A stretch of 64,000 nucleotides of DNA, from contig CAYSLU010000019.1 of the NCBI GenBank assembly GCA_964431965.1, positions 1 through 64,000 on the forward strand, written 5' to 3'. Below are positions 42,655 to 52,137 of this stretch, piece after piece. How positions within the stretch are numbered: the first letter of the stretch is position 1; the number at the start of each line of letters is the position of its first letter. Both the position numbers and the translations under genes were made by a program. The stretch comes from CAYSLU01 sp964431965 (lineage in GTDB: Bacteria > Verrucomicrobiota > Kiritimatiellia > CAIKKV01 > CAYSLU01). The notes under the pieces were generated by a model. The model searched no databases, was not told the DNA's origin, and saw only the letters and a program-made list of their open reading frames with translations.

Positions 42655-45600
42655 ATGCAGACTCACCGTCGCGCGACCATGCCGACAGCCCGCCGGCACT
42701 CTGTCGGGTCACTGGGGCTCGTGCTGGCGTCGATGCTCATGGCGGCCCCCGTGCGGGCCGACGACTGGCCCGCCTACGCGAGAGACGCGCACCGCAGCAA
42801 CGCATCGAGCGAGCCGCTCGCCTTCCCCCTGCGTCTCGCGTGGTCCTACCAGTGCGCCCAGCCGCCCCGCCCGGCCTGGCCGGAGCCGGTCAAGACGCTC
42901 AACCGATTCGATTTCGATTACGCGTTCCACCCGGTCGTCGCCGGCGGGCTCGTCTGCTTCGGGTCCTCGGCGGACGACACCGTTCGCGCGCTGAGCGCGG
43001 AGACCGGTTCGGAGAAGTGGCACTTCATCGCCGGCGGACCGGTCCGGTTCGCGCCTCAGATCGCCGGCGGCCGGGTCTACTTCTCAGCCGACGACGGCGT
43101 CGTCTACTGCCTGGATGCCGCCACGGGCACGGTCGTCTGGAAGTTCACCGCCGCCCCGGCCGACGAGCGCATGATCGGCAACGAGCGCATGATCTCGCGC
43201 TGGCCCGCGCGGACGGGCGTGCTCGTGGACGGCGGCGTGGTCTACGCCACGGCGGGCATGTGGCCGGCCGACGGCGTTTTCGTCTACGCCCTGGACGCCG
43301 CGACCGGCACGGTCATCTGGTGCAACGACACCAGCGGGCTGATCTACGACGCGCGCACGCTGCACACGGGCTCCGACTTCGCCACCTACGGCGTCTGCCC
43401 GCAAGGGGCGCTCCTGGCGTCCGACACCATCCTCCTCGTGCCCACCGGCAAGGCCCTTCCGGCGGGCTTCGACCGCAAGACCGGCCAGCTCCTCTACTAT
43501 CGGATCGACGCCGACAACAACACGCAGGGCGGCACGTGGATTACCATCGACGGGAACAAGTTCCACACCACGCCCTACATCATCTCGTTCGCGCTCGACT
43601 CGGGCCGGCAGGTCGCCAGCTCGTTCGGCGGCGGCACGATTCCGGACTACGCGGAGCGGATCCCCGGCAAGGCGTACTCGACGTACGAGAAGGTGAGCGC
43701 GATCGTCTCAGGCGGGAAGGCCCATGCGCGCAAGGCATCCGGCATGGTGCTGGCGGACACGACGCTGGTGATCGGACGGGCGGGCTCGGTGACGGCCGAG
43801 AGCGCCGGCCCGCGATCGGCGGCCGACCTGCGGTTCGCCCGCGCGGGCGAGGACCTGGCCGTCCTGGCCGGCGTCGCCGACCGCCGGACGGAGCAGGGGG
43901 CCAAGCCCTGGGACGGCTCCTGCATCGAGGTGTTCGGGAACACGCCGGGCCAGGCGCCCATCGGCCAGGTTTTTCTGGTGCCCGGCACGAAGACGGCGCC
44001 GGCTGTCGCGCTGCGTTCGCAGGACGGGAAGGTCGTACCCGCGCCCGGGATTCGGATCAAGTCCGTCGCGACGGCCAAGGGCTACGAGCTGTCGGCGCTG
44101 ATCCCGCTCTCCCATCTGGCGCTGAGCGGCACGAGCGCCGCGGTCCGGCTCGAGGCTCAGGTGACCATCCCCGGCCCCGACGGAACGCGGCAGCGCGGCA
44201 CGCTCTTCGGCAGCGTCACGGCGCACCAGGACAGCGCGCGGTTCGGCTCGTTCCGCCTCCCGCCGCAGGCCGCGCTCGCTTCGCCGGACGGCGTGCGGGC
44301 CGCGCTCTCGGCCGCGAAGCCCAGCCCCATCGTGATGGGCTGGGCCAGCGAGCTCTGGCGGGCGGACGTCGACGGCGAAGCGCGCGGCCTGGCCGTCGCG
44401 AACGGGCGCCTCTTCGTCTCGACAAGCTCCGGGAAGGTCTACTGCTTCGAGGAGGGAAGCGGAGGTCAGGGTTCGGGGGCCAGGGTTCAGGGGGCGAGTG
44501 CAGAGAGCCAGGCCTCTGCGCCCAGCCATCCGCCAGCAGCCATCGACCAGCTCCTCTCCGCGGGCATCGACCGCGGCTACGCGCTGGTCGTCGGTGATGC
44601 GGGCGGCGATCTGGCCACGGATATCGCGCGAGCCAGCCAGCTGCACGTCATATCGGTACTGACGGACGAGGCGGCAGCCCAGAGGTTGCGCGAAAAGCTG
44701 CTCGCATCCACAGCGCTCTACGGGAGCCGCGTCCACGTGCAGGTCGTGCCGGATCTCGGCCGGCTTCCCTTCGCCGACTACTTCGCCAACGCGATCGTGG
44801 TGGCCGGGCCCGTCCCGGGGCTCTCGGCCGCGGAGCTCTACCGCGTGCTGCGGCCGTGCGGTGGCCTGCTGCTATGCCCCGGCCTGCCGGCGGCGCAGGC
44901 GGAGGCGTTGGTCCGCGCCACTGGCGCCGCCGCGTCCGAGCTGAGCCGGGCCGGACAAGTCGTCCGCGGCCGGCTCCCCGGCGCGATGGACTGGGACTCC
45001 AAGTTCGCGCTGGACCAGCGCGTCAAGTGGCCGTTGCGCCTGCTCTGGTTCGGCGGGCCCGGCCCCGCGCAAGTCATGGACCGCAAGCAGTTCACGGACA
45101 TCGGCCCGGTGGCCAACGGCCGGCTCTTCGTCATCGGCCAGGACGTGCTAAGCGCCGTGGATGCGTATAACGGGACGGTGCTCTGGACACGGCCCGTCCC
45201 GAAGGACGTCGCCGATCTCCGCCTGGCCGACGAGGTCCACCTCTCCGCCGATGTCGACCGCATCCCGGGAAAGACGTACGGGCGCGGGCTCAACGCGGAC
45301 GGGTCGAACGTCTATCTCCGGCTCACCGGCTATTTCGGCACAAACGCGATGGGCTGCGTGCAGATGGACGCCCGGACGGGAAGGCAGCTGAAGCTCTACG
45401 CTCCCTATGCCGCGCCGACTCGAATCGCGCTCGCGAGCGCGCAGAGCTGGCCGCTGGAGATCGACGCCGCCCACTCCGGCACCGTCACCCTCCGGCAGGA
45501 TGCCGACGGGCTGCTGCTCGTACTCTCGACGACGGATCCGACGATCACGCCGCTCGACCGCTGGGATCTCTATTTCGATTTCCGGCCGGCTGAGACGCGC

Positions 45601-47610
45601 TACGGCCTCTACGACCGCGGCGTGTTCAGCCTCGCCGTATTCCCGGCGAACAGCGGCGCGTCCGCTTCCTGGAAGCGGGGAACCGGCGAGGCCGTTCCGA
45701 GCGTGACCGTGGCCGGGACGCGCGAGGCCGGGAAGACGGCGACCACGGTGCGCCTGACCTGGGCGGAGCTGGCCGGACTCACCGGCGGAAAGCCGGCGTC
45801 CTTCGGGTTCGGAGTCCGGCTCAACGCCTGCGACAGCGCCGACACGGAGCGCGTCTCTCGGCGCTATCTCTTCTGCGACCTCGCGGCCGACGGCGTGAAC
45901 AACGGCTGGGCCAACGTCGTGCTCGACGGCGCGTCCGCGGCGGCGACGGCGGCTCCCGCCGTCGTGGCCGGACCGTACACATCGATGCCGGCCCTGCCGA
46001 TCGATCGGGGGCGCGTTCCGGTTCCGGGCAGTCAGCCCGCGGCCCAGGCGCCGCGCCGGCATCCGCTGACCGGCGAGGCGACGCCGAAGCTCTACCAGCC
46101 CGGCGGGATGTGCGGGGGCCCCGCCTACTCGGCCTTCGTCCGATTCGACCGATCCACGGCCATCGCCATCTACGACTTTGCCGACGACAGCGGCACGCGC
46201 ACGTTCGACGGCGTCAAACCCGGCTGCGCGACCACCATGACCGTCTCTCAGGGCCTGCTGCTCTCGGTGGAGGGACGCGGCGGATGCACGTGCACGTTCA
46301 ACTACCAGACGAGCCTGGCGCTCGCGCCGGTCGAGAAGCGCTGGAACGAGGACTGGGCGCTCTTCTTCGATCGCGACGCGGACAGCCGGGTCGTATCGGC
46401 GGCGCTCAACCTGGGCGCGCCCGGCGACCGCCGGGCCGCCGACGGCACGCTCTGGCTGAGCTTCCCGCGCATCGACAAGGGCAAGGGCGCGCCAGCCACG
46501 CCGCCGAACGTCAGCGCCATCGGCGTCGGCAACCGCGAGATGGTGGGCAACCTCCGGGTTCCGCTGACGGTGGAGACCTACCCGGACGGCGGCACGTACC
46601 GGTTCAACGCCGACCGGACTCGCTTCCGCGGCACCGATCGCCCCTGGCTCTACGCCTCCGGCTACCGCGGCATCCGCAAGGCGACGCTGAAGCTCGACTG
46701 CGGCACCTCGCTCATCTCCGCGCCGGTGGCCCAAGCGCCCGTGCTGGACGGCCGCGCCGACGCCGCCATCCGGGAAGGCGCGCCGCAGGCCGTTCTGCCC
46801 GTGTCGAAGACGGACATACGATTCCGGCACGACGCGTCGAACCTCTACGTCTTCGCCAGCCGTCCGGCGGTGATCGCGAAGAAGGGCGAGTCGGTGCCGT
46901 GGGTCCGGGACGCCCCGAAGCCGGGGCCCCGCGACGACCAGTCGTTCTACAACGATTGCTGCTGGGAGCTCTTCCTCGGCGACGCCCGCTCCGGCCGGGT
47001 CATGCACCTGCGCCTGATGACGACCGGCGCGCGGTTCGACGCGCTCTCGGAGTCGCCGGCGGCGGCGGGCGAGAACGTGAAGTGGAACGGGGCGTGGGCT
47101 TCGGCGGTCGCGGCGGACGACAACGAGTTCAGCCTCGAGATGGCCATCCCGTGGAAGACGCTGACGGACGCGGGGCTGGACACGAACAGCCTGGCGGTCA
47201 ACGCCATGATGAACGGCCCGTTCCGGCAGTCGGAGGCCCTGAGGTTCGTCGGCATGCGCGGGCGTGACCGCTGCGAGAGCTTCGTTCCGCTCGGGCTCGG
47301 CCAGGCGCCGGCCGGCGCCGCCGCGCGCCCCGTCACCGTACGGCTCCACTTCGCCGAGCCCGACGCCGACGCCAGGGCGGGGCAGCGCGTGTTCGACGTC
47401 CGGCTCCAGGGGCAGACCGTCCTGACGGCTTTCGACATTGTGAAGGAAGCCGGCGCGCCGCGCACCGCGTTGGTGAAGGAGTTCACGGGCGTGCAGGCCG
47501 GCGCGGCGCTGACCCTCGAGTTCGAGGCGGCAGCGACGGCGATGACGGCGGGCAGCGCCCCGGTGCTCTGCGGGCTGGAACTGATCGACGAAGCGGCGCG
47601 TCCGCAGTAG
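42655..47610 (+). CDS. Giant exported PQQ-propeller/Rossmann/CBM9/malectin protein A
   Basis: 1651 aa with a signal peptide (hydrophobic GSLGLVLASMLMAAPVRA). Domains, approximate: BamB/PQQ-like propeller 40-600, holding CFGSSADDTVRAL and YFSADDGVVYCLDAATG blades with a CBM9-like insertion around 380-530; methyltransferase-like Rossmann domain about 640-775 (YALVVGDAGGDLATDIARAS), lacking the GxGxG motif; more propeller to 930; CBM9-like about 930-1095; propeller; CBM9-like about 1360-1530; malectin-like carbohydrate-binding 1555-1650. Probably a periplasmic or surface glycan-binding protein rather than an enzyme. First gene of the operon reaching 57846. A GGGTTC repeat encodes its linker near residue 605. 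The start is uncertain; 42679 is an alternative. Confidence 0.7.
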   Translation: MQTHRRATMPTARRHSVGSLGLVLASMLMAAPVRADDWPAYARDAHRSNASSEPLAFPLRLAWSYQCAQPPRPAWPEPVKTLNRFDFDYAFHPVVAGGLVCFGSSADDTVRALSAETGSEKWHFIAGGPVRFAPQIAGGRVYFSADDGVVYCLDAATGTVVWKFTAAPADERMIGNERMISRWPARTGVLVDGGVVYATAGMWPADGVFVYALDAATGTVIWCNDTSGLIYDARTLHTGSDFATYGVCPQGALLASDTILLVPTGKALPAGFDRKTGQLLYYRIDADNNTQGGTWITIDGNKFHTTPYIISFALDSGRQVASSFGGGTIPDYAERIPGKAYSTYEKVSAIVSGGKAHARKASGMVLADTTLVIGRAGSVTAESAGPRSAADLRFARAGEDLAVLAGVADRRTEQGAKPWDGSCIEVFGNTPGQAPIGQVFLVPGTKTAPAVALRSQDGKVVPAPGIRIKSVATAKGYELSALIPLSHLALSGTSAAVRLEAQVTIPGPDGTRQRGTLFGSVTAHQDSARFGSFRLPPQAALASPDGVRAALSAAKPSPIVMGWASELWRADVDGEARGLAVANGRLFVSTSSGKVYCFEEGSGGQGSGARVQGASAESQASAPSHPPAAIDQLLSAGIDRGYALVVGDAGGDLATDIARASQLHVISVLTDEAAAQRLREKLLASTALYGSRVHVQVVPDLGRLPFADYFANAIVVAGPVPGLSAAELYRVLRPCGGLLLCPGLPAAQAEALVRATGAAASELSRAGQVVRGRLPGAMDWDSKFALDQRVKWPLRLLWFGGPGPAQVMDRKQFTDIGPVANGRLFVIGQDVLSAVDAYNGTVLWTRPVPKDVADLRLADEVHLSADVDRIPGKTYGRGLNADGSNVYLRLTGYFGTNAMGCVQMDARTGRQLKLYAPYAAPTRIALASAQSWPLEIDAAHSGTVTLRQDADGLLLVLSTTDPTITPLDRWDLYFDFRPAETRYGLYDRGVFSLAVFPANSGASASWKRGTGEAVPSVTVAGTREAGKTATTVRLTWAELAGLTGGKPASFGFGVRLNACDSADTERVSRRYLFCDLAADGVNNGWANVVLDGASAAATAAPAVVAGPYTSMPALPIDRGRVPVPGSQPAAQAPRRHPLTGEATPKLYQPGGMCGGPAYSAFVRFDRSTAIAIYDFADDSGTRTFDGVKPGCATTMTVSQGLLLSVEGRGGCTCTFNYQTSLALAPVEKRWNEDWALFFDRDADSRVVSAALNLGAPGDRRAADGTLWLSFPRIDKGKGAPATPPNVSAIGVGNREMVGNLRVPLTVETYPDGGTYRFNADRTRFRGTDRPWLYASGYRGIRKATLKLDCGTSLISAPVAQAPVLDGRADAAIREGAPQAVLPVSKTDIRFRHDASNLYVFASRPAVIAKKGESVPWVRDAPKPGPRDDQSFYNDCCWELFLGDARSGRVMHLRLMTTGARFDALSESPAAAGENVKWNGAWASAVAADDNEFSLEMAIPWKTLTDAGLDTNSLAVNAMMNGPFRQSEALRFVGMRGRDRCESFVPLGLGQAPAGAAARPVTVRLHFAEPDADARAGQRVFDVRLQGQTVLTAFDIVKEAGAPRTALVKEFTGVQAGAALTLEFEAAATAMTAGSAPVLCGLELIDEAARPQ
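44461..44496 (+). repeat. In-frame GGGTTCAGGG repeat inside giant gene A
   Basis: GGTCAGGGTTCGGGGGCCAG then GGTTCAGGGGG encodes GGQGSGARVQG, a linker between the propeller and the Rossmann domain. Its words match the intergenic repeats at 41214 and 63774. Confidence 0.65.
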
Positions 47611-47625
47611 CGCATAGGAGTCACC

Positions 47626-50600
47626 ATGAACGGCAGTCGACGCGGATCGAGGTGGATCCCGCGGGCATGCGGGGCGCTGGCCGTCGGATGGGCTTGCGCC
47701 GCCGCAGGCGCCGACTGGCCGACGTACCGGCATGACATCCGGCGAAGCGCCGTTACCGAGGAAGCGCTCGCGCTGCCCCTGAAGCCGGCCTGGACCTATG
47801 TCTGCCCCCAGCCGCCGGCCCCGGCCTGGCCGGACCCCTTCCAACTCATCAACCGCCTGGACTTCGACTATGCGCCGCAGCCGGTCGTCGCGGAGGGAAT
47901 CGTGTGCTTCGGCTCCTCGGCCGACGATACCGTTCGCGCCCTCGACGTGAAGACCGGGAAGGAGAAATGGCATTTCATCGCCGGCGGACCGGTCCGGTTC
48001 GCGCCGCAGATCGATCGGGGGAAAGTCTACTTCGCGGCGGACGACGGGGTCATCTACTGCCTCGATGCCGGCTCGGGGAAGGCGGTCTGGACCGTTCGGG
48101 CGGCGCCGGCCGACGAGCGCATGGTGGGTCAGCACCGGATGATCTCCCGCTGGCCGGTGCGAACGGGCGTCCTGGTGACCGACGGCGTCGTGTACGGCGT
48201 GGCGGGGATGTGGCAGTCGGAGGGGATGCTCGTCTACGCCCTCGAAGCCGATACGGGGCGGGAGCTCTGGTGCAACGACGCCAGCGGCTATTCCGCGCAA
48301 GGGGCGCTGCTGGCCAGCGACGATCTCCTGCTGGTGCCCAACGGCAACGAGCGGCCCACGCCGTTGAACCGCCGCACCGGGGCTCCGGTGGCGTGGCCCA
48401 AGAGCGGCCAGCCCGGCGCGGGCGGGACGTGGCAGACGATCGACCGCAACAAGCTCTACGCCTTCGCGTACCACCGAAGCAGCGTGCTCATGATCCAGCC
48501 CTATGCGCTGACCAACGGCCTGACGGGCCGCTGCTGGGGCGCTGACGTCGTCCCGCAGCTGACGCTCCGGACGCCGTGGAAGCCCGGGCAGGTTCAGGAC
48601 AAGGGCAAGGTCAGCGCCATCGTTCACGAGGGGAAGCCCTACGCCCGCAGGGCGTACGGGATCGCGCTGGCAAAGGGCTCGCCCGCTCCCGCCCTGCTGC
48701 TCGGCGATGAAGGCGCGGTGATCGCCCAGGACCCCAACACCCAGCGCGAGCTGTGGCGCGCGGCCGTGCGCGGCGAAGCGCGCGAAATCGCCGTGGCCGA
48801 TGGCCGCCTGTTCGTCGGCACCAGCAGTGGCGCGATCTACTGCTTCGAGCCCGGAAAGGGTGGTCCGGGGCCGGTGATCAGTGGTCAGTCATCAGCGGCC
48901 AGTCATCAGCTGGCGACACAACCACTGGCCACTGACCGCCGATCACCGATCACTGACGCGGTCCGCACCTCCGGCATGGATCGCGGCTTCGCGCTGGTGA
49001 TCGGCGACCCGGACGCCCGGCTTTCGCTGACGCTGGTCGCGCAGACGCAGCTCCGCGTCGTGAACGTCCTGACCGATGCCGCCGCGGCGCAGGCGCTGCG
49101 GGAGCGCCTGCTCGCCGGGACGACGTCATACGGCTCGCGCCTCCACGTGCAGACGGTGGAGCGGCTCGACCGCCTGCCGTTCGCCCGCTACTTCGCCAAT
49201 GCCGTGATCGTCGCGGCGCCGGCGCCCGGCCTCTCGGGCCCGGAGCTGTATCGGGTGCTTCGCCCGTGCGGCGGCATCATGCTCCTCCCGGGCTTGAAGC
49301 GCCCCGAGGCGGACGCCCTCGTCGCCGCCAGCGGCGCGACGGCCAGAGAGCGGCGATCATCCGCCGACGGCGCGCGCGTCGTGCGCGGCAAGCTGCCGGG
49401 CGCCCTCGACTGGGACACGAATCCCAAGGAGTACACGACCGACCAGTCCGTCCGGTGGCCGCTTCGGCTGCTCTGGTTCGGCGGGCCGGCTACACGCCAG
49501 GTTCAGAACGCCGAGCAGGGCGCACCCGGTCCGGCCGCGGGGAATGGCCGGTACATCATGTTCAGCGAACAGGCGCTGACCGCCGTCGATGCGTACAACG
49601 GCGAAGTGCTCTGGTCGCGGCCGATCCCGCGGCAATGGCCGCTGGTGCGCGATGTGGACGGCATGCTGGTCTCCGTCTCCGAGCACGCGCCGTACGGGAA
49701 GGCGGATCTGCTCCGCGGCTGCCGTCTCAACGACGACGCGGTTATCCTCCAACTGGGGCGGGGGTACTGGCGCGGACGAAGCGACGCGTTCATCCGTCTG
49801 GACGCGCGCTCCGGCGAGCAGACGAAGATTCACGGCCCCTGGCTGCCCTCCCCCGCCATCTCGCTGGCGACGCCCCGGACCTGGCCGGTGGACGTGGACA
49901 CGCACCACTCCGGGACGCTGAGCCTGGAAGCCGGGGCCACGGGGCTGGTCGTCACGCTGGCGACCCGCGATCCGGTCGTGACGCCGCTGGACGCCTGGGA
50001 GCTGTTCTTCGATCTGCGTCCGCCGGAGTCGCGCTACGGCCTCTACGAGCGCGGCGCGTTCAATGTGCGTGTGGCCGTGGCCCAAGGGCCGGACGCACCG
50101 CCGTCCTGGAGCCGCGGAAACGGCTTGGCGTTCCCCTCGCTCGGCGTCTCGGGCGCGCGCACGGCGGACGGGACCGTGACCACGGTCGTGGTGCCGTGGT
50201 CGGAACTGGAAGCGGTGGCCGGCACCCGGCTGACCGGCTTCGGCTTCGCGGCCACGCTCAACTCGCGCGACGGCGCGGGGAGCGGCTCGCTCGTGCGCCG
50301 CCACCTCTTCGGCGATTGGGCGGCCGACGGGATCAACAACGGCTGGGCCGCCGTGACCATCGGCGACTCCGCACCGGCGCCGGACACCTCCGCGCCGCCC
50401 GCCATCGTGGCGGGCCCCTCCAACACCCTCAAGGAGCCGGCCGGGCGCGCGTGGGGCGGACGCGCGGCTAATGCGACCGCCATCGGGACTCCGGCGATTC
50501 ACCCGCTCACGGGCGAACCCGTACCGAAGGTCTTCGGCGTGGCCCCCGTGTGCGGCGCCTCCTACTACGCCGGGGCCCTCATCTCCGGGCGCGGGACCAT

Positions 50601-52137
50601 CTGCGACCTGATCGACAACAGCGGATTCCACCCGGTCGGCGGCGTGAAGACCGGCTGCACGGTGCCCCAGCTCATCGCGCTCGGCATGCTGATCATCTCC
50701 GAGGAGACGGGCCACTGCGTCTGCAACTATCCGCTGCGCACAAGCCTGGCCATGGCGCCGGCCGACCGGCGCCTGAACGAAGACTGGGCGCAGTACTACG
50801 AGCGCGACGCGGACACCGTGGTGCGGCAGGCCCATCTGAACTTCGGCGCGGCGGGCGATAGGCGGGATCCGGCCGGCCAGCTGTGGCTCGGATTTCCCCG
50901 GCGCGACACGGCGCAGACTCCCGAGGACTTTCCCAACTGCGACCATCCCCTGCCCTATCCCCAGGGCATGCGCGACGCGCAAACCGGCCTCTGGTACCGG
51001 CGGCCCATCCGGCCGGCCGTCTGGGTGCCCATGCAGGTTGACGCCCTGGCCGGCTTCGGGCCGTACCGCTTCAGCACCGATCGGGTGGCCATCCAGGGAA
51101 CGGACCGCCCCTGGCTCTACGGCTCCGGGTATCGCGGGATCAAGAGGGCCACACTCCAGCTGAGCCAGTTCAAACCGCTCGCGTCCGGACGCGCTTCAGC
51201 CGCACCGGTCGTGGACGGCAAGCTTGCCGAGGCGATGTGGCAGGACGCGCCCGCTTCCGTCGCTCCGGCCCAGCCGCTGCTGCCCTTCACCGAAACACGC
51301 ATCCGCTTCCGCCACGACGACCAGAGCCTGTACGTGGGCCTGAGCCGCCCGCCGAGCGTCTTCCGTCCCCCGCGCGCCGTCCGGGCCGCCGGCACCTCGC
51401 ATGGCGCCTTCGTGAGCGAGCCGCGCGCCTGGCAGACCGGCGCGAGCAAGCCCGACGAGCCGTCGCCGAAGGACAACCTGTGGCGCCTGATCCTCAGCGA
51501 CCGCGCCGGCCGGAAGGCCGTGCATCTCACCGTGACGGCGGGCGGCCTTCGAGCCGATGCACTGGGCCAGGCCGGAACGACCAACGCGGCCGACCGGACG
51601 TGGAACGCCGCGTGGCAGGGAGCAGCTGTTGCCGACACGAACGGCCTGACGATCGAGATGGCGATTCCGTGGGCCGTCCTGGAAGGTGTTGGACTAAGCC
51701 GCGATCAGCTGGCCGTCAACTGCCTGATGTACGATCCGGGCATCGGCCTGGAGTCTCTGACATACCTGGGGATGAACGGCGCCGACGCCTGCGCGAACTT
51801 CACGCCGCTGGGTCTCGGCGCGCCGGCGCCCGTGCCCCCGCGCGCGTTCACCGTCCGCCTGCACTTCGCCGAGCCGGACGCGAATGCCACGCCCGGCCAG
51901 CGCGTGTTCGCCGTGAAGCTCCAAGGGCAGACCGTGCTTCAGGAGCTCGACATTGCGAAGGAGGCGGGGGGCCCCCGGCGAGCGCTGGTCAGGGAATTCA
52001 CGGGCATCCGGGCCGCCGAGGCGCTGGTGATCGAGTTCGCTCCCGCAGCGCCCGCTTCCTCCCTCACCCCAGGCAATGTCCCCGTCATCTGCGCCCTCGA
52101 GCTGACAGAATCCCTTAGCGAAAAGGAGTCCCGGTGA
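47626..52137 (+). CDS. Giant exported PQQ-propeller/Rossmann/CBM9/malectin protein B
   Basis: 1503 aa, paralogue of protein A. Signal peptide 1-28 (ACGALAVGWACAAAGA). Propeller 30-410 (CFGSSADDTVRALDVKTGKE, YFAADDGVIYCLDAG); degenerate methyltransferase-like Rossmann domain about 450-595 (GFALVIGDPDARLSL); propeller blades to about 740; CBM9-like 745-915; a Cys-bearing propeller segment (ISEETGHCVCNYPL); CBM9-like 1185-1370; malectin-like 1405-1495 (FTVRLHFAEPDANATPGQRV). It lacks the extra CBM9-like insertion of A. AGGAGT precedes the ATG, 15 bases after A ends. A different repeat family fills the same linker position as in A. Confidence 0.75.
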   Translation: MNGSRRGSRWIPRACGALAVGWACAAAGADWPTYRHDIRRSAVTEEALALPLKPAWTYVCPQPPAPAWPDPFQLINRLDFDYAPQPVVAEGIVCFGSSADDTVRALDVKTGKEKWHFIAGGPVRFAPQIDRGKVYFAADDGVIYCLDAGSGKAVWTVRAAPADERMVGQHRMISRWPVRTGVLVTDGVVYGVAGMWQSEGMLVYALEADTGRELWCNDASGYSAQGALLASDDLLLVPNGNERPTPLNRRTGAPVAWPKSGQPGAGGTWQTIDRNKLYAFAYHRSSVLMIQPYALTNGLTGRCWGADVVPQLTLRTPWKPGQVQDKGKVSAIVHEGKPYARRAYGIALAKGSPAPALLLGDEGAVIAQDPNTQRELWRAAVRGEAREIAVADGRLFVGTSSGAIYCFEPGKGGPGPVISGQSSAASHQLATQPLATDRRSPITDAVRTSGMDRGFALVIGDPDARLSLTLVAQTQLRVVNVLTDAAAAQALRERLLAGTTSYGSRLHVQTVERLDRLPFARYFANAVIVAAPAPGLSGPELYRVLRPCGGIMLLPGLKRPEADALVAASGATARERRSSADGARVVRGKLPGALDWDTNPKEYTTDQSVRWPLRLLWFGGPATRQVQNAEQGAPGPAAGNGRYIMFSEQALTAVDAYNGEVLWSRPIPRQWPLVRDVDGMLVSVSEHAPYGKADLLRGCRLNDDAVILQLGRGYWRGRSDAFIRLDARSGEQTKIHGPWLPSPAISLATPRTWPVDVDTHHSGTLSLEAGATGLVVTLATRDPVVTPLDAWELFFDLRPPESRYGLYERGAFNVRVAVAQGPDAPPSWSRGNGLAFPSLGVSGARTADGTVTTVVVPWSELEAVAGTRLTGFGFAATLNSRDGAGSGSLVRRHLFGDWAADGINNGWAAVTIGDSAPAPDTSAPPAIVAGPSNTLKEPAGRAWGGRAANATAIGTPAIHPLTGEPVPKVFGVAPVCGASYYAGALISGRGTICDLIDNSGFHPVGGVKTGCTVPQLIALGMLIISEETGHCVCNYPLRTSLAMAPADRRLNEDWAQYYERDADTVVRQAHLNFGAAGDRRDPAGQLWLGFPRRDTAQTPEDFPNCDHPLPYPQGMRDAQTGLWYRRPIRPAVWVPMQVDALAGFGPYRFSTDRVAIQGTDRPWLYGSGYRGIKRATLQLSQFKPLASGRASAAPVVDGKLAEAMWQDAPASVAPAQPLLPFTETRIRFRHDDQSLYVGLSRPPSVFRPPRAVRAAGTSHGAFVSEPRAWQTGASKPDEPSPKDNLWRLILSDRAGRKAVHLTVTAGGLRADALGQAGTTNAADRTWNAAWQGAAVADTNGLTIEMAIPWAVLEGVGLSRDQLAVNCLMYDPGIGLESLTYLGMNGADACANFTPLGLGAPAPVPPRAFTVRLHFAEPDANATPGQRVFAVKLQGQTVLQELDIAKEAGGPRRALVREFTGIRAAEALVIEFAPAAPASSLTPGNVPVICALELTESLSEKESR
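48874..48957 (+). repeat. In-frame ATCAGTGGTCAGT palindromic repeat inside giant gene B
   Basis: GTGATCAGTGGTCAGT at the left mirrors ACTGGCCACTGACC and GATCACTGAC at the right. It encodes VISGQSSAASHQLATQPLA-type linker residues without breaking the frame, and sits between propeller and Rossmann domain. Confidence 0.75.

Noticed and set aside
45148..48627. Minus-strand frame of over 1100 codons opposite the giant genes
   Set aside because: Low-complexity R/A/V/D composition with no domain pattern, spanning two well-supported plus-strand genes.
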